A DNA stretch of 64,000 nt, taken from Saxidomus purpurata (taxonomy: Eukaryota > Mollusca > Bivalvia > Venerida > Veneridae). Under the pieces are notes generated by a model. The model did no database searches. It worked only from the letters and a program-made list of their open reading frames with translations, and was not told the origin of the DNA. Of the stretch, positions 1 through 11,290 are shown in pieces. Each line of letters opens with the position of its first letter. Position 1 is the first letter of the stretch. The stretch is from positions 3,081,077-3,145,076 of the forward strand of contig JAFMSR010000018.1 in the NCBI GenBank assembly GCA_022818135.1, read 5' to 3'. Position numbers and translations under genes: made by a program.

Positions 1-849
1 TACAATTGTAACAGTGATTCAACGTAATATTCATTCTTTTGTTAGACAAAAGCATGAACAATTTCCGTAATGTAGATTATAAATTTCTTGTCTGAAACAG
101 AATCTTGATTTTTTCTTACAAAGCGAAGTTGAAGTCCAGACGCGTGTAATGTGACATTAATATACAATTACTATTAAAGTGAACGTAGACTATAATCAAA
201 TCTAAACTAGAAATAGACTCTGGCAATCTAATACATCTCCAAACCTGTTCCGTAACAGTTTAACAAAGAATGAAAAATAGAATTTACATTCAATTGGTGA
301 CTTTTAAAAAGTCCAGTACAAGTAAATGTGACATTGGGCATAAATTCTGGTATTCTAACTGAGTTAACCGGCTCAAAACCTCACTCCAAAAACCCGATAT
401 TCACTGAATAAATGCCAAATAAAAGGAAACAGACGTATAAATGGAAATGTCATTTGTAACATTCTTACAAGCAGAACAGCAACAAGAGAGCTGTTAATTT
501 GATACACTTTCAAAATGAATTCCATATGAAAAAGATAACATTTTATGCTTTGCAGTGAATACTGAAATATATGCTTCAATGCAGTGAAAATATCAAAACC
601 TTTAACCCGGGTTAACAGCAAAACGTATATCGAACGGAACGAATGCCGGAAACCAAACGCCATTTTCCCGCGGTTTTGTCATTTGTTTGATAGAAAATCA
701 ACAAAGGTAGAGTTTTAAACATAAAATAAGCAGACAAAATGTTGATGTCGATGCAATATCACGTTAATTTCACTCGTGAACAACAAAAGTAGCATTCACT
801 CTGGAAATACCACTCTTTTTTCTCAGACAATTATGATATTATTGTTAAG
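1..849. other. Non-genic AT-rich sequence
   Basis: No exon, RNA gene or clear element is visible. A 96-codon open frame runs on the minus strand from 663 to 373 (start MAFGFRHSF). It is hydrophobic, matches no family I recognise, and has no convincing splice or polyadenylation context, so I treat it as chance. Confidence 0.5.
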
Positions 850-2615
850 TATCAGGCCGGTTTTAGAAAAGGTTTTTCAACGACTGATAATATGTTTGTG
901 CTTCATACATTGATCGAACTGGTACGGAATAGCCATAAGAAGTTGTTTTGTGCTTTTGTTGACTTCAAATGTGCATTGACACTGTACACAGAGCTAGCTT
1001 GTGGTCTAAACTTATGTCATATAACATAAATGGTAACGTTTTAGAAATTGTTAAGAATATGTACAACAGTGCGGAGTCATGTGTTTGTTCAAATAATATA
1101 AAGTAAAATTATTTTTCATGTACAATCGGGATGCATCAAGGTGAAAACCTTTCACCTCTTTTATTTTCATATTGCCTGAATGACCTGCACAATTTTTTGT
1201 GAATAATGCTCATTCAAAGGTGTTACGTGTTCAAAACACGAGCATGACACTCAATTTTTAGTTTTTTGAAACTATTTTTTTTTCTGATATATGCAAATCA
1301 TACTGGTAAATTATCAGAAACTGCTGGAGATTTACAGTCAGCACTAAATACTTTTTCTTACTATTGTGATAATTGGAAACTCAAACAATTTCTTAAACAA
1401 AAGTATTAATTTTTTCTAATGGTCGCAGACAGAACCTTAATTTCACCTTTAAGGGTATATTACTTGAAATCATAGACAGTTACAAGTATTTAGGAGTGCT
1501 TTTTAGTAGAAGTGGCTCATTTTATCGAGCAAAAATTGAAATTGCCAAACAGGCTACTTAAGCAATAAACTGTCTTATTGAGAAAGCCAAGCATCTGTGT
1601 TTACCTATAGATACGCAAATTGACCTTTTTGATAAACTTGTTAAACCTGTTATGCTCTATGGTTGTGAGATTTGGGGAACCGGTTATAACTTTATCAAAG
1701 AAAAAGTTCAATTAAAATTTCTCAAAAACATACTACGACTTAAATCTAGCACACCACGCTGTAGTGTATACGGTGAAACTTGTGTAAAGCAAATACATAT
1801 TAATATTGAACCACGTATAATTTCATATGGTCTTAGCTTTTTTAACCAAAAAATACTAAGCTGTCATGTACCATGTACTGTTATCTTTTCAGTAACTGTG
1901 AACATTCCCAAAATATAGACCGGGGTCATTTCCCATGGATTACTTGACGTGTGAAACTTATTCTGACCAAATGCGGTATGACAACTAAATCGAATAATCA
2001 TGAATTCCCAAATTCGAAATGGCTTGTAGCTACAATCAAACAAAACCTGTCAGATCTATATGTAAATGAGTGGTATAGTACTGTTGACATTTCAGCTAAA
2101 TGTAAAAATTATCGTTCATTTAAACAGGAATTTAAATTCAAGACTATCTTGTTAAAAGTCCTGACACATTTTTAACGTATATGATTAAATTTAGAACCAG
2201 AAATAATAAATTGCCTGTTGAAAGCGGGTGTTGGAATTACAAAGAACTACATTTAAGAAAATGCACTCTATGTATTGTTGAAAGTAGTATTGGAGACGAA
2301 TATCATTATTTACTAGAATGCTCAGCCCTGGCTAAAAAAAGAAGACAACTTGTTTATCTAAAATTTCGTAGACGTCCCAATATTATCTCATTGAAACAGA
2401 TTATGAACTTAAATCCAAATATTAAATCAAGATACAGGAAACTTTGTTTGTTTGAGAAAGAAATATTAACTAAATTTAATTAATCACTATTTGTTTTGTG
2501 AAAGTAGAAAACATTCATAATATTGTGATGTTTAGATGTTTTTGTTTCCAATTTTCTTAAAAGCTGTAATTATACACCCGAAAAGATTTCACAATAAAGA
2601 GTGTCTGACTCACAT
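850..2615 (+). mobile_element. Decayed non-LTR retrotransposon (LINE), reverse transcriptase to 3' end
   Basis: Pieces of a LINE reverse transcriptase are readable in several frames. At 850 the frame reads YQAGFRKGFSTTDN, a typical RT fingers motif, then CAFVDF, then after a frameshift near 975 DTVHRASLWSKL. Near 1,120-1,200 comes IGMHQGENLSPLLFSYCLNDL. The YADD box region (about 1,265-1,295) reads FFFSDI, so the catalytic aspartate pair is lost. Then come GDLQSALNTFSYYCDNWKLK, YKYLGVLFS and MLYGCEIWG (from 1,652). The last open frame, 2,181-2,483, carries CTLC-x13-H-x4-C, the CCHC-like knuckle seen after the RT in many animal LINEs. A polyadenylation-like AATAAA at 2,592-2,597 precedes the likely 3' end. 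The 5' half, including any endonuclease, is missing. This copy is dead; the clade is not resolved. Confidence 0.9.
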
Positions 2616-3130
2616 TAACAGCCTCTCCCTATATGTCATTTTGGTTGTTCCTTTGTCTAATTATTATGTTTGTTGTTTACCGTAATTTTTTTTATCGAGC
2701 ATTGAACATCAATAGTAAAAACCGCTAATAAAATGTTGGAATCCAAAAGAATTTGTAAATAACCGCGACTGTAATCTAAGCATAGCAAACTGTAACGAAT
2801 AAGCAATATGTTACATGAAGGATATTATATAGTTCTATTCAGTATTTCGCCCTTAATTAATTTAAATGCCTGAAGTTAAAATGCAACCAAGAATGAAAAT
2901 TTATTTAGTTTTTCATTGGTGTGAAAAACTTTGTTAGATACTTAACCTTAACATTCCATAACACTTATGACTATTCAAGAACTATTTTCGTAAATGTTTC
3001 GAATCGCAGCATCATATACTAAATACACTCAACTGTCTGCGTTTCAACTGATCACAATTGTTTCCTCTGTCATAAATGTCTCATGAATCAAAATATTTAT
3101 TGTCATTGACATCTGATTGTGATAAGCAAA
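2616..3130. other. Non-genic AT-rich sequence
   Basis: I see no open frame of note, RNA gene or repeat boundary between the LINE 3' end and the inverted-repeat element that follows. Confidence 0.4.
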
Positions 3131-3394
3131 CGTTAGACAAAATATCTATAAACAATATTGCAGACAATCTATGATATAATCATGAATGAGAAAACTTTTA
3201 TACAGGACAGGGATATGCAAGCTTTAAAGATATGATTCATATATTTGCAACATTATAGCGCTTATGTGTTGTTTATTGCAAATATATAACGCATATTTTT
3301 AAAGCTTGCATATTTCTATCCTGTAAAATATTTTCTCTTTCATGATTTTATCATAGATTGTCTGCAATATTATTTACAGATATTTTGTCTAACG
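3131..3394. mobile_element. MITE-like element with ~100-bp inverted arms
   Basis: The left arm begins CGTTAGACAAAATATCT at 3,131 and the right arm ends with its complement, AGATATTTTGTCTAACG, at 3,394. Complementarity continues inward for about 100 bp with few mismatches (TTGCAGACAATCTATGAT pairs with ATCATAGATTGTCTGCAA; GGATATGCAAGCTTTAAA with TTTAAAGCTTGCATATTTC). The spacer is about 65 bp. There is no coding capacity. No clear target-site duplication was identified, so the superfamily is open. Confidence 0.8.
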
Positions 3395-5149
3395 AACATC
3401 ATAGACGTTCGCAACCAATGTGATATATCTTTCAAAGTATCATTTTCAAATAGTTTTTAAAGTAAATGCAGTAATGTTGTGAGTAGATTATCTAGTATAA
3501 CACCAGTAGGTTCTTCATGCACATCAGGGTTTGGATCCGTAATAATCTGCTTTAAAAGAGTCCTTTTACAACTTCATTAAGAATGAACGACTAGGTCAAG
3601 GAGGCCAAAGATACCAAATTTTACAATCTTTTGATTTCTTTGTAGCAAAAAGGAGTTGGTAAATGTTGTGTAATTGTAAAATTCATGAAGTACTGCATGT
3701 AAACAGCTCTTAGTAAATGTATCTATTTTTATTTGTTCATAAGAAGACAAATACAAGAACAGAAGAAATGTACTGCATATTTTACAGCGTAACATGTTTT
3801 TTTATGTTTCTTCCTACAGATCTTTTTCTTTTATGAAACTGAATGTTTTCAAAGTAAAAACACTTCAAATGAAAATGTATAACTATAAATCTTCTTTGGA
3901 TCATTACCAATATTCCAATCTAAAAATAAATCAATCTGATAGCCTCTTTAAATACCATTGGAGGACGAAAATAGAAAATAAACCAGGTTCTACATATTAT
4001 AATCAAATGTTAAAAGGGAAGAAAATTGTGTTAGATTTGATATTAAGACCAACAACTGGAGATTTCTCAAACCAAGTTTTTCTTTTAGTGCCAGTCTGTT
4101 CAGTTAATCATAAATGCATACGCAGAATTAAATAAAAAATAAATCGGTATTTGTAATGTTGGCTTTTTTAAAAGTGAAAAGCTGAAAATAACAATCAATC
4201 TAACAGACAAATTTGTCTATAATATGTGCGCCAACATCCACAGAAGGCAAATCATATCTCCGTACTGAGTTGCTGATTACGGATTAACATCATAACATAG
4301 ACAGATAGAAATGGTTATTTGCATCTTCAGTCGTACATATCTAAGGTTAAGGATTTTCTCTTCAAAACTAACCAAAAACTCGAATTTTTAGTACGGACCT
4401 TTGCCTCCATATGATTATTCATTACATCACTATTACTATTTTTGTTAATTTGTATGAGGTGTATATTATTTATTATCTCAATCATATGATAAAGTGTACA
4501 ATGTAATTACATTACGGTAACAGAATTATATTTCATAATTTTCGTCTTTAAGTATCAATTTAAAACGCTTTGCAAATATTTCTTAAAATACAAGACTGAT
4601 ATATGATATCTTGAAAGTCTAAAATAAAGCTTAACAATGAATCTGCTAAGTCACTTAATGATTATTATATCATATTAAATTCCAAGATAAAATGGGATAA
4701 TACTCTTTACAAGTAATATTGTAAGATTTTATCTCAGTCACAATACGATTACATTCACTATGATGTCCAGTCAAATATATAGATAGAACAGTCTAATTTT
4801 TAAGTTGGTAAATATAATTAAACTTAGCCAAGTTTTTTCATACCTGTTGTTATTTAAACGAGAACAAAATCTTATTCTTAAAGGGACTTTTTATGAAACT
4901 ATAAATACAATTGTGGTGATACATTTGTTTTTTTTTTTAATTTTAGTCAGTTAAAGTAACTATACATTGTAACCTAAAATCTCAAGCTCGTACCTATAAC
5001 ACATTAGATGTTCCGCTCGATTATTGCTAAATGAAGAAAATATCTGGCTTTTTTCGAAGCCTCCATTTATAGATACAAGGTTCAAAAAGCTGAATATATA
5101 TTTTTTGGTGTACGAAATATTTAACTGGTGAGCTTCATCTTGATAGTCT
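3395..5149. other. Non-genic AT-rich sequence with one orphan open frame
   Basis: A 113-codon plus-strand frame lies at 3,794-4,135. A pyrimidine-rich stretch ending in CAG at about 3,821 lies inside it and could act as a splice acceptor. The translation (Lys/Asn/Tyr-rich) matches no family I recognise and has no visible partner exon. I would not call it a gene. The rest shows no structure. Confidence 0.4.
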
Positions 5150-5980
5150 AACTGTCAATTGTATGATTTCGTGGACAAGTTAGATGTGATTTGAATTCCA
5201 AAGTGATTGTGAGGAAAAGAGAAAATGTGATGAGAAAAATCAAACTTTACTGGAATTACAACTGTTTCTACATACAACTGACGATATACAATATAGCACA
5301 GGAATAAATGTACTATTGGCAGTCTGCAAACTATACCAAACCTGCGGTACATCATAATCTAGCCCATATTCCAGAGAATTGAAAGAATGAAAGAATATTT
5401 TATAAGATAAATCTTTCCTTCATCTGTATTGCAAAACACATTTCCTGTTATACATGTACTAAGGAGTTTTATGAAGCTTGAGAAAATAAAGGCACAAGAC
5501 ATATTGCAGTATTGCAGTATTGTTCAATTCGCACATGTTTTAATTCACAGATGAAGGATCTCTCACCTCTGATTCTGACACCAGCTAACATATAAAACAA
5601 AGTATTGAAAGAAATATCTTTCACGGAATTAAGTGATTTAGTTGTGTGGGAACAAATTTTTATACAGTCATCTCAGTCATAACATATATTGTCCACAATA
5701 TACACTTATATGAAATAAATATTCAATTCCAACATGAGCAGTTTCTACGAAAGACCACTAAAGACTTCGTTCAATGCCTAGTGTCATGAGCTATTATCTC
5801 CTCAAACATTAGGTTTGCATTACCTTATCTGAAATATCGTCTGGCCATGAAAAGATTTGAATAATCATATTGCTCGCCAAATGAAGTCAGCTCACTGATT
5901 AATCTACTGTGACAATAGTGATAGATATGGAAAAACATTCCTGGTGAGACAGAACTGCTTTAGATAGATTTTGATTATTC
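5150..5980 (+). repeat. Duplication unit D: diverged fragment of the A/B/C unit
   Basis: Two stretches match units A, B and C. 5,170-5,260 resembles 10,505-10,600 and 24,640-24,720 (shared words GTGATTTG and ATTCCAAA). 5,760-5,970 resembles 11,620-11,850, 25,520-25,720 and 30,970-31,180, including the block at 5,891-5,917 reading CTCACTGATTAATCTACTGT followed by GACAATA. It is clearly more diverged than A, B and C are from each other. It ends just before the Tc1/mariner-like insertion. No coding frame is shared with the other copies. Confidence 0.6.
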
Positions 5981-5995
5981 TAATATTTTTGTATA

Positions 5996-6954
5996 CGAGG
6001 GGCGATATAGAATTAACCGGGCTATTGCTATATTTCTTAAATTACTCAATATTTTGATTCGGTTGTTCGTTTATATAAACTTTAATTCGTCATAGTTTTC
6101 ACAAAAAAAGATGATTTTCTCAGAAACACGAAAAGCAAATTTTCAGCGTTTCTATTGTAAACGACTTACACCTGACCGGGGAGCATGACTACATAATCAG
6201 TAATGCGAAAAGTTGCACGTACATTTCTCGTGTTTCTGATTTGAAAATTTTGGTGCGGCACTTCAAGGTCAATATCTGATTCACATACATCATTTTACAG
6301 AATATCACTGTTAGAATAAACAGTATACAGCAAATTGCAAAGAATTGCCAAAAACTAGTTGACAGAAAACGTGCACTTTTATTACTTCTTACTGCTACTT
6401 TTGGCACTCAACTACTTAAACGTTAGAGATAATGAAAACACATTTGCAGAATAGGCCGTGTCCCTGGCATAAGTATTTGAGTAGAAAGGCGATATTGATA
6501 AGGCATAGTACTTTAAGGAGATACGATAGGGCATGACTGTTATGTCATCAGTTTGTCGGACGCAACGTCGGGTTAAACAAACACGGATATTGATAGTGAC
6601 AGGGGAAATTTGAAGATTTACGGTGAAACTGGGTAAAGTGATGGCACATTGTATGGAACATGTATATTGAATATTACTGGAACCGTTTCAAACAAAACAT
6701 CATCACCCTGTGGATTCATCGCGTGTTAATAAATAAAAAGGAAGTAACTGTGAAAACATATTTCTGAATTCGTTTACATGTTTGCTACTTTTGTATGTAT
6801 CTTGAATGATTTTGTTTTGTACAAATGGAATGACATTTCAAGGATATTCAAATAGATACATTGTATTAAACAACGAATTGTGGTAAGTTTATCTGCTAAT
6901 GCAACGTATGCCTCAGTAATAGAAACAGTCCGGTTAATTCTGGATCACCCCTCG
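5996..6954. mobile_element. Non-autonomous Tc1/mariner-like element with TA target sites
   Basis: The left end reads CGAGGGGCGATATAGAATTA and the right end, read on the minus strand, CGAGGGGTGATCCAGAATTA. Both continue with ACCGG. About 27 of the first 33 positions agree between the two ends. Each end is flanked by TA (5,994-5,995 and 6,955-6,956). TA duplication and terminal inverted repeats are the signature of Tc1/mariner transposition. The 959-bp interior shows no transposase (no recognisable DDD/DDE frame), so this copy needs an enzyme from elsewhere or is a decayed deletion derivative. Confidence 0.8.
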
Positions 6955-6956
6955 TA

Positions 6957-8490
6957 CGTTCACACAGTGGACGGTTTCTTCATTTTCGATAAAAATCAGT
7001 CGGAAACATAGATCACTATAATTACATTGTGTGTGATCTTTACATCGTCTTGCAATTGATTTGAATACAGATGGTCTTTGAATTTGAAATTTGCTTTGAC
7101 GTATACATTACATTTAAAAATAATTTTATTCTTGCACATTTAAAAACAGCAAAGAATAGTTTATTTCTGTTAATGTCAATCCTTTTCTGTCAATCCTGTT
7201 TAGGACTGGTACGCATGTATCCGAAAAATGTACATCATAGATTATTTTGCTTTTTGAAATAAAAGTAATTCTATTATGTCTTTCAAAAAGGATATATGAC
7301 AGTTACTGCATTGTTATACTTGTTAACATTTAGTGGATATTCCCTTTTTGCTCTAACATGCATAAATAGTGTCACTGTTTTCACTCTTCAAAAATATTTA
7401 CATTATGTCTAAACTTGCAATTAAATGAATACGCCAGGAATATTTACATATAAATGTGTATGCATCATAGCTGCTTTCTAATTTTTACTTAAAATGATTC
7501 TTTACAAATCAGTTTACAGCCTTGTCTAAAATATATAACAATATATAATTTATATTTATATTTCATTCTATGAAAACAATCCGTCATAATGACCTATTGA
7601 TTCAAAAGGAATATATCCATGAAAGAACTTTTTATAAAAATACTGCGTTTTCATTTCACTGATGTCTACAAACGTAACTTGGAAGTAGAATTTGTTGACA
7701 AACGTAAAACATCTGTCAGTTTGTTGACTCATAGAGACCTGAAGTTAACCAAGAAATATTAGAAATTATATTTACAAATATTTTATATGCGTAGTAAGTA
7801 GGTAAAATTGTAGCATATGGTAAGCGTTGCAACACATCTGCATCCAACTACGGTCAATTAAGCAGAATAGGTACACATTGCAGTTTCAATATTTACTATA
7901 AAAGGCAACGTTTTCGTCGAGTGTTAAAATTGAAGGACATCACATATGCATATTACATTACATGTTATACAATGAACCACAAATACAAATCAAGATTATA
8001 ATGTTAAATCATTAAAATAATACATTAAAGATTTTGCACAATATCAAGCACCATTAAATTCTTTGCAACAATGACCTTTCAATTTACTATTACCTATCCC
8101 GATGTGATTCACAGACTGAACTGGATTACACATCGAAAAAGATGATTAAGCGATTCAGCAATCAACTTGTAAACAGTAGAATCCTCTAACAATCTAGGGC
8201 TACATCAGCAAGACTTTACTTAATTTTACGAAACATCACGCTTTGCAATAATCCTCAAATACTGTATGTCGTCTTTTAAAATGAAAAATAAAAAAAACAA
8301 CGTTTGGTCATTGAAAAATAAAACTTTTAAGGTCATCTCTTCTGTTTTTAAACAAATGAAAACAATTAGTTTGAAACAAATCAAGTACCGGTAACTAATG
8401 TAAACACGTGTTTATTTTCTTTTCCATTGAGACTTTCTAAAGAACTTATTTCAGACAACCACTACAGTGTAGAAATATTAAAGACGGAAC
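6957..8490. other. Non-genic AT-rich sequence
   Basis: No gene or element boundary is visible. The 63-codon open frame at 7,071-7,262 is unrecognised and probably chance. Some of this may be further diverged unit D, but I could not align it by eye. Confidence 0.4.
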
Positions 8491-8491
8491 A

Positions 8492-8518
8492 TACTTGTGT
8501 TACTTGTGTTACTTGTGT
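8492..8518 (+). repeat. 9-bp tandem repeat, three copies
   Basis: TACTTGTGT is repeated three times without change, at the left edge of duplication unit A. Confidence 0.9.
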
Positions 8519-8999
8519 AATGGAAACGTTGCCATTGAAACTAACAATAAACCCAAAACGAGGTTTATTTGCCCTGTCTGCCAACAGCCAATAAAGACAA
8601 ATAACGTCAGCTAGATAAGTCGCTAGCATTTGATGGAATACAAATGACGAGATTTAACCATACGTTTAAGACTTAATTAAATGGCAATTGATTGTATTCA
8701 CTCGTACATTTTTAGATTTATTTTCCGTGTATCTTAATGTATTCTTAACAGTACCGAACTGGTTTTCCTAAGCAATTCAATGTTGGCATATATATAGGGA
8801 TATAGCTAAGGCTTCTACTAGTATGTCATCAGCATCAATAGATAGCTTATTTTCCCGGCCATGAGCCACGAGGAGTCAGACTCTCGGGACTTCAAATGTT
8901 ATTGTTTACCAGTATTTGTCAGGATTATGAGGATCAATATGCTTACAGTACTTCATTCGCTTAATCTAATCAAAATAAATAGGTATGAATAAATCTTTA

Positions 9000-9260
9000 C
9001 TATCGGACAAATATTTTGGTATAAACTAAACTATGCAAAAGACCAATAAAAATTATACTCTTGAGCAAAATATATTGACTAAAGTATGATATCGAGCTAA
9101 AATAAATTGCTTTAAACAAAACTAAACAACTGAATTACTTGATCAGAAATAAAATTGATATAAACATAATTATACAATTGAGCTCAAATAAATTAGTATA
9201 AACTAATTGATACAAGTACTTCCGAGCTAAATGGATGGTTCAAACTAAATCAGACAAAAT
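9000..9260 (+). repeat. Degenerate ~50-60-bp quasi-tandem motif
   Basis: The theme GAGCTAAAATAAATTGCTTT, followed by AAACAAAACTAA, recurs with variations (GAGCAAAATATATTG, GAGCTCAAATAAATTAGTAT, GAGCTAAATGGATGG). Unit B carries the same array at 23,835-24,020 and a shortened form is in C at 29,400-29,470, so it predates the duplications. Confidence 0.55.
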
Positions 9261-11093
9261 TGTCATTTGTTTCAATTTTAAGATATAGGGCTTGATGACT
9301 AACAATTGTTTTGATAGAGTTTAAATACATCTTCTCTTGAAGTGTCACATTTATATACATTAACAGTCACAATTACATGTATCTATCTTGATTGTCTAAA
9401 TATGGAAAAGCAAAGTGCTAGACATAAATCATTTATTTACACTTTGAACAGAACAGAACAGAAAGTTTATTTAACGAGTACACATACAGGTAAATTGTCA
9501 AATTACAAAAGTTTCACAATTCATATTAACAGGTCACGAAACATAATCACAAGCGATAAAGGTCGGGATCACATGAAATCTGTCAAAGACTTGACCTTAT
9601 GAACATTTCAATAATTTGAACGTGAAAATCAGTTGAAAATGAGATGTGGTGGCAGTTTTTATAAATTTGAAAATATAGTAGTGGAGAATGAGCTGAAATA
9701 AACAGCGAAGAAACCAATATTCCATATTATTTCATTTTTTCGGCGAAAGTGCGCCCGTTCATTCTCAAACTCTTTATTTAACTAATATGTTCCAATGAAA
9801 TTATAAATTTACGAAAATAACTCTGAATTCGTCACTCTATGAAATAAGGTTCTGTATCTGATTGTATTTATATATAAATGAAAGCAAATGTGTACTGAAA
9901 TCTAGCGGTGCTGGGATCAGATCAATGCATTGTGGTCATGATCGAACTACTGTTTACTTGACCGATGATAGAATTTTCAATAGTTAACTGGACAGTACGT
10001 ATAGCAAAATAGGACGTCAAAGTAGCACCACCAATTGTTGTAATTGAAGACCCCTACTTCCAACAAGAAATAAAAAAATATCAAATGCGTATCATTAATA
10101 ATAAAAACTTTTATTTAATGTTTCGTCTGTGTAATGTTTTTTTATTTTTTATTCGGGAAAATCATCTATTTATAGTAAATATAGTAATATCACTCACAGA
10201 AGTTTTTCTATAGCATCTTTAGAAATATCGTAATTACTACATTCTACTTCACGCACCATTAATTACTCAAACACTTTTAAATCAATTACTTCTCTTACAG
10301 ACTATTACGCATTTTGCATTTTAGTCAGATAATTGTCCAATGGAATGAATGTCTGGATTTTATCAGTGCCTCCATAAATTTCATTTACTAAGATTACGTT
10401 TCAAAAAGAGAATTATCTTGGGGAGAAAAAATGGATCGTAAACTGGACAGATATTACTTTATCAAGTTAATGGAAACTGTGTGATTCCAAGTAACATTAG
10501 CACACTTAGGAGTGATTTGTATTCCAAAACGATTACGGGGTTAAAACGAAAAATAAATCAGTTTCAAATTCAAGTTGATCAAACTGTATTAGAATGATGT
10601 ATAATTCTTGATACCAAACAAAGTTATACAAGTGTAATAACACAGCCAAAAAATGAGAATTTACAAGCTCATAATAGGAGTCTTTTATGGCATCTGATAA
10701 CGGTCCCAAAGTGAATATACAGAGCATCGGTATATGTGCAAGTCAGTACGCACAAATGTTTTCTTTACTGTATAATGGTTTAGTCCATTTTCTATATGAA
10801 ATTTTATACAAGGGGTCAAAAATATTTGATTTAGCTTTACCACAGTACCTATTTGTTGTAAGGGTGCTCATCATTGGTCCATAGACAATACTTACATGTC
10901 AACGATATTAAAATGTCATTTAAAATTACATAGTTACGTTTCGTTTATGAACAGAACAAAACACAACGTAAAATAAATACATAAATCGCATACAATGCCT
11001 ATTTCACAATAACTGGCGTATTTCCTTCTCTGCTATACATAAACATCATTTAAAAGCATAAGCATTAGTGTGGACATGTGCTAAAAAGGTTTA

Positions 11094-11290
11094 TGACAAA
11101 AAGGTCATTATCATGGAAATATGACCAAGATGCCGGATTGGCTCTCTCGTCGCGGTCGAATCAGTCTTGTGTTTCTCACTCGTGTGCTACGAATAACGAC
11201 TTAAGCAAATCCAGCATACTGTGTCGCATTACTATGTTTACAACTGTATCATATCTGTATTTTATTGCAGCATACATATAGGAGTTTATA
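11094..11290. repeat. Palindromic CTCGTG-core element, copy in unit A
   Basis: The outer pair is GCCGGATTGGCTC (11,132) against the AGCAAATCCAGCAT side (about 11,204). An inner pair sits around an ACTCGTGTGCTACG core. It is the most decayed of four copies in this window; the others are at 25,062, 30,450 and 63,655. Three of them sit at the same relative place in A, B and C and so were inherited with the duplication. Confidence 0.65.

Noticed and set aside
373..663. 96-codon hydrophobic minus-strand frame
   Set aside because: No recognisable family, no splice or polyadenylation context and no conserved copy; probably chance.
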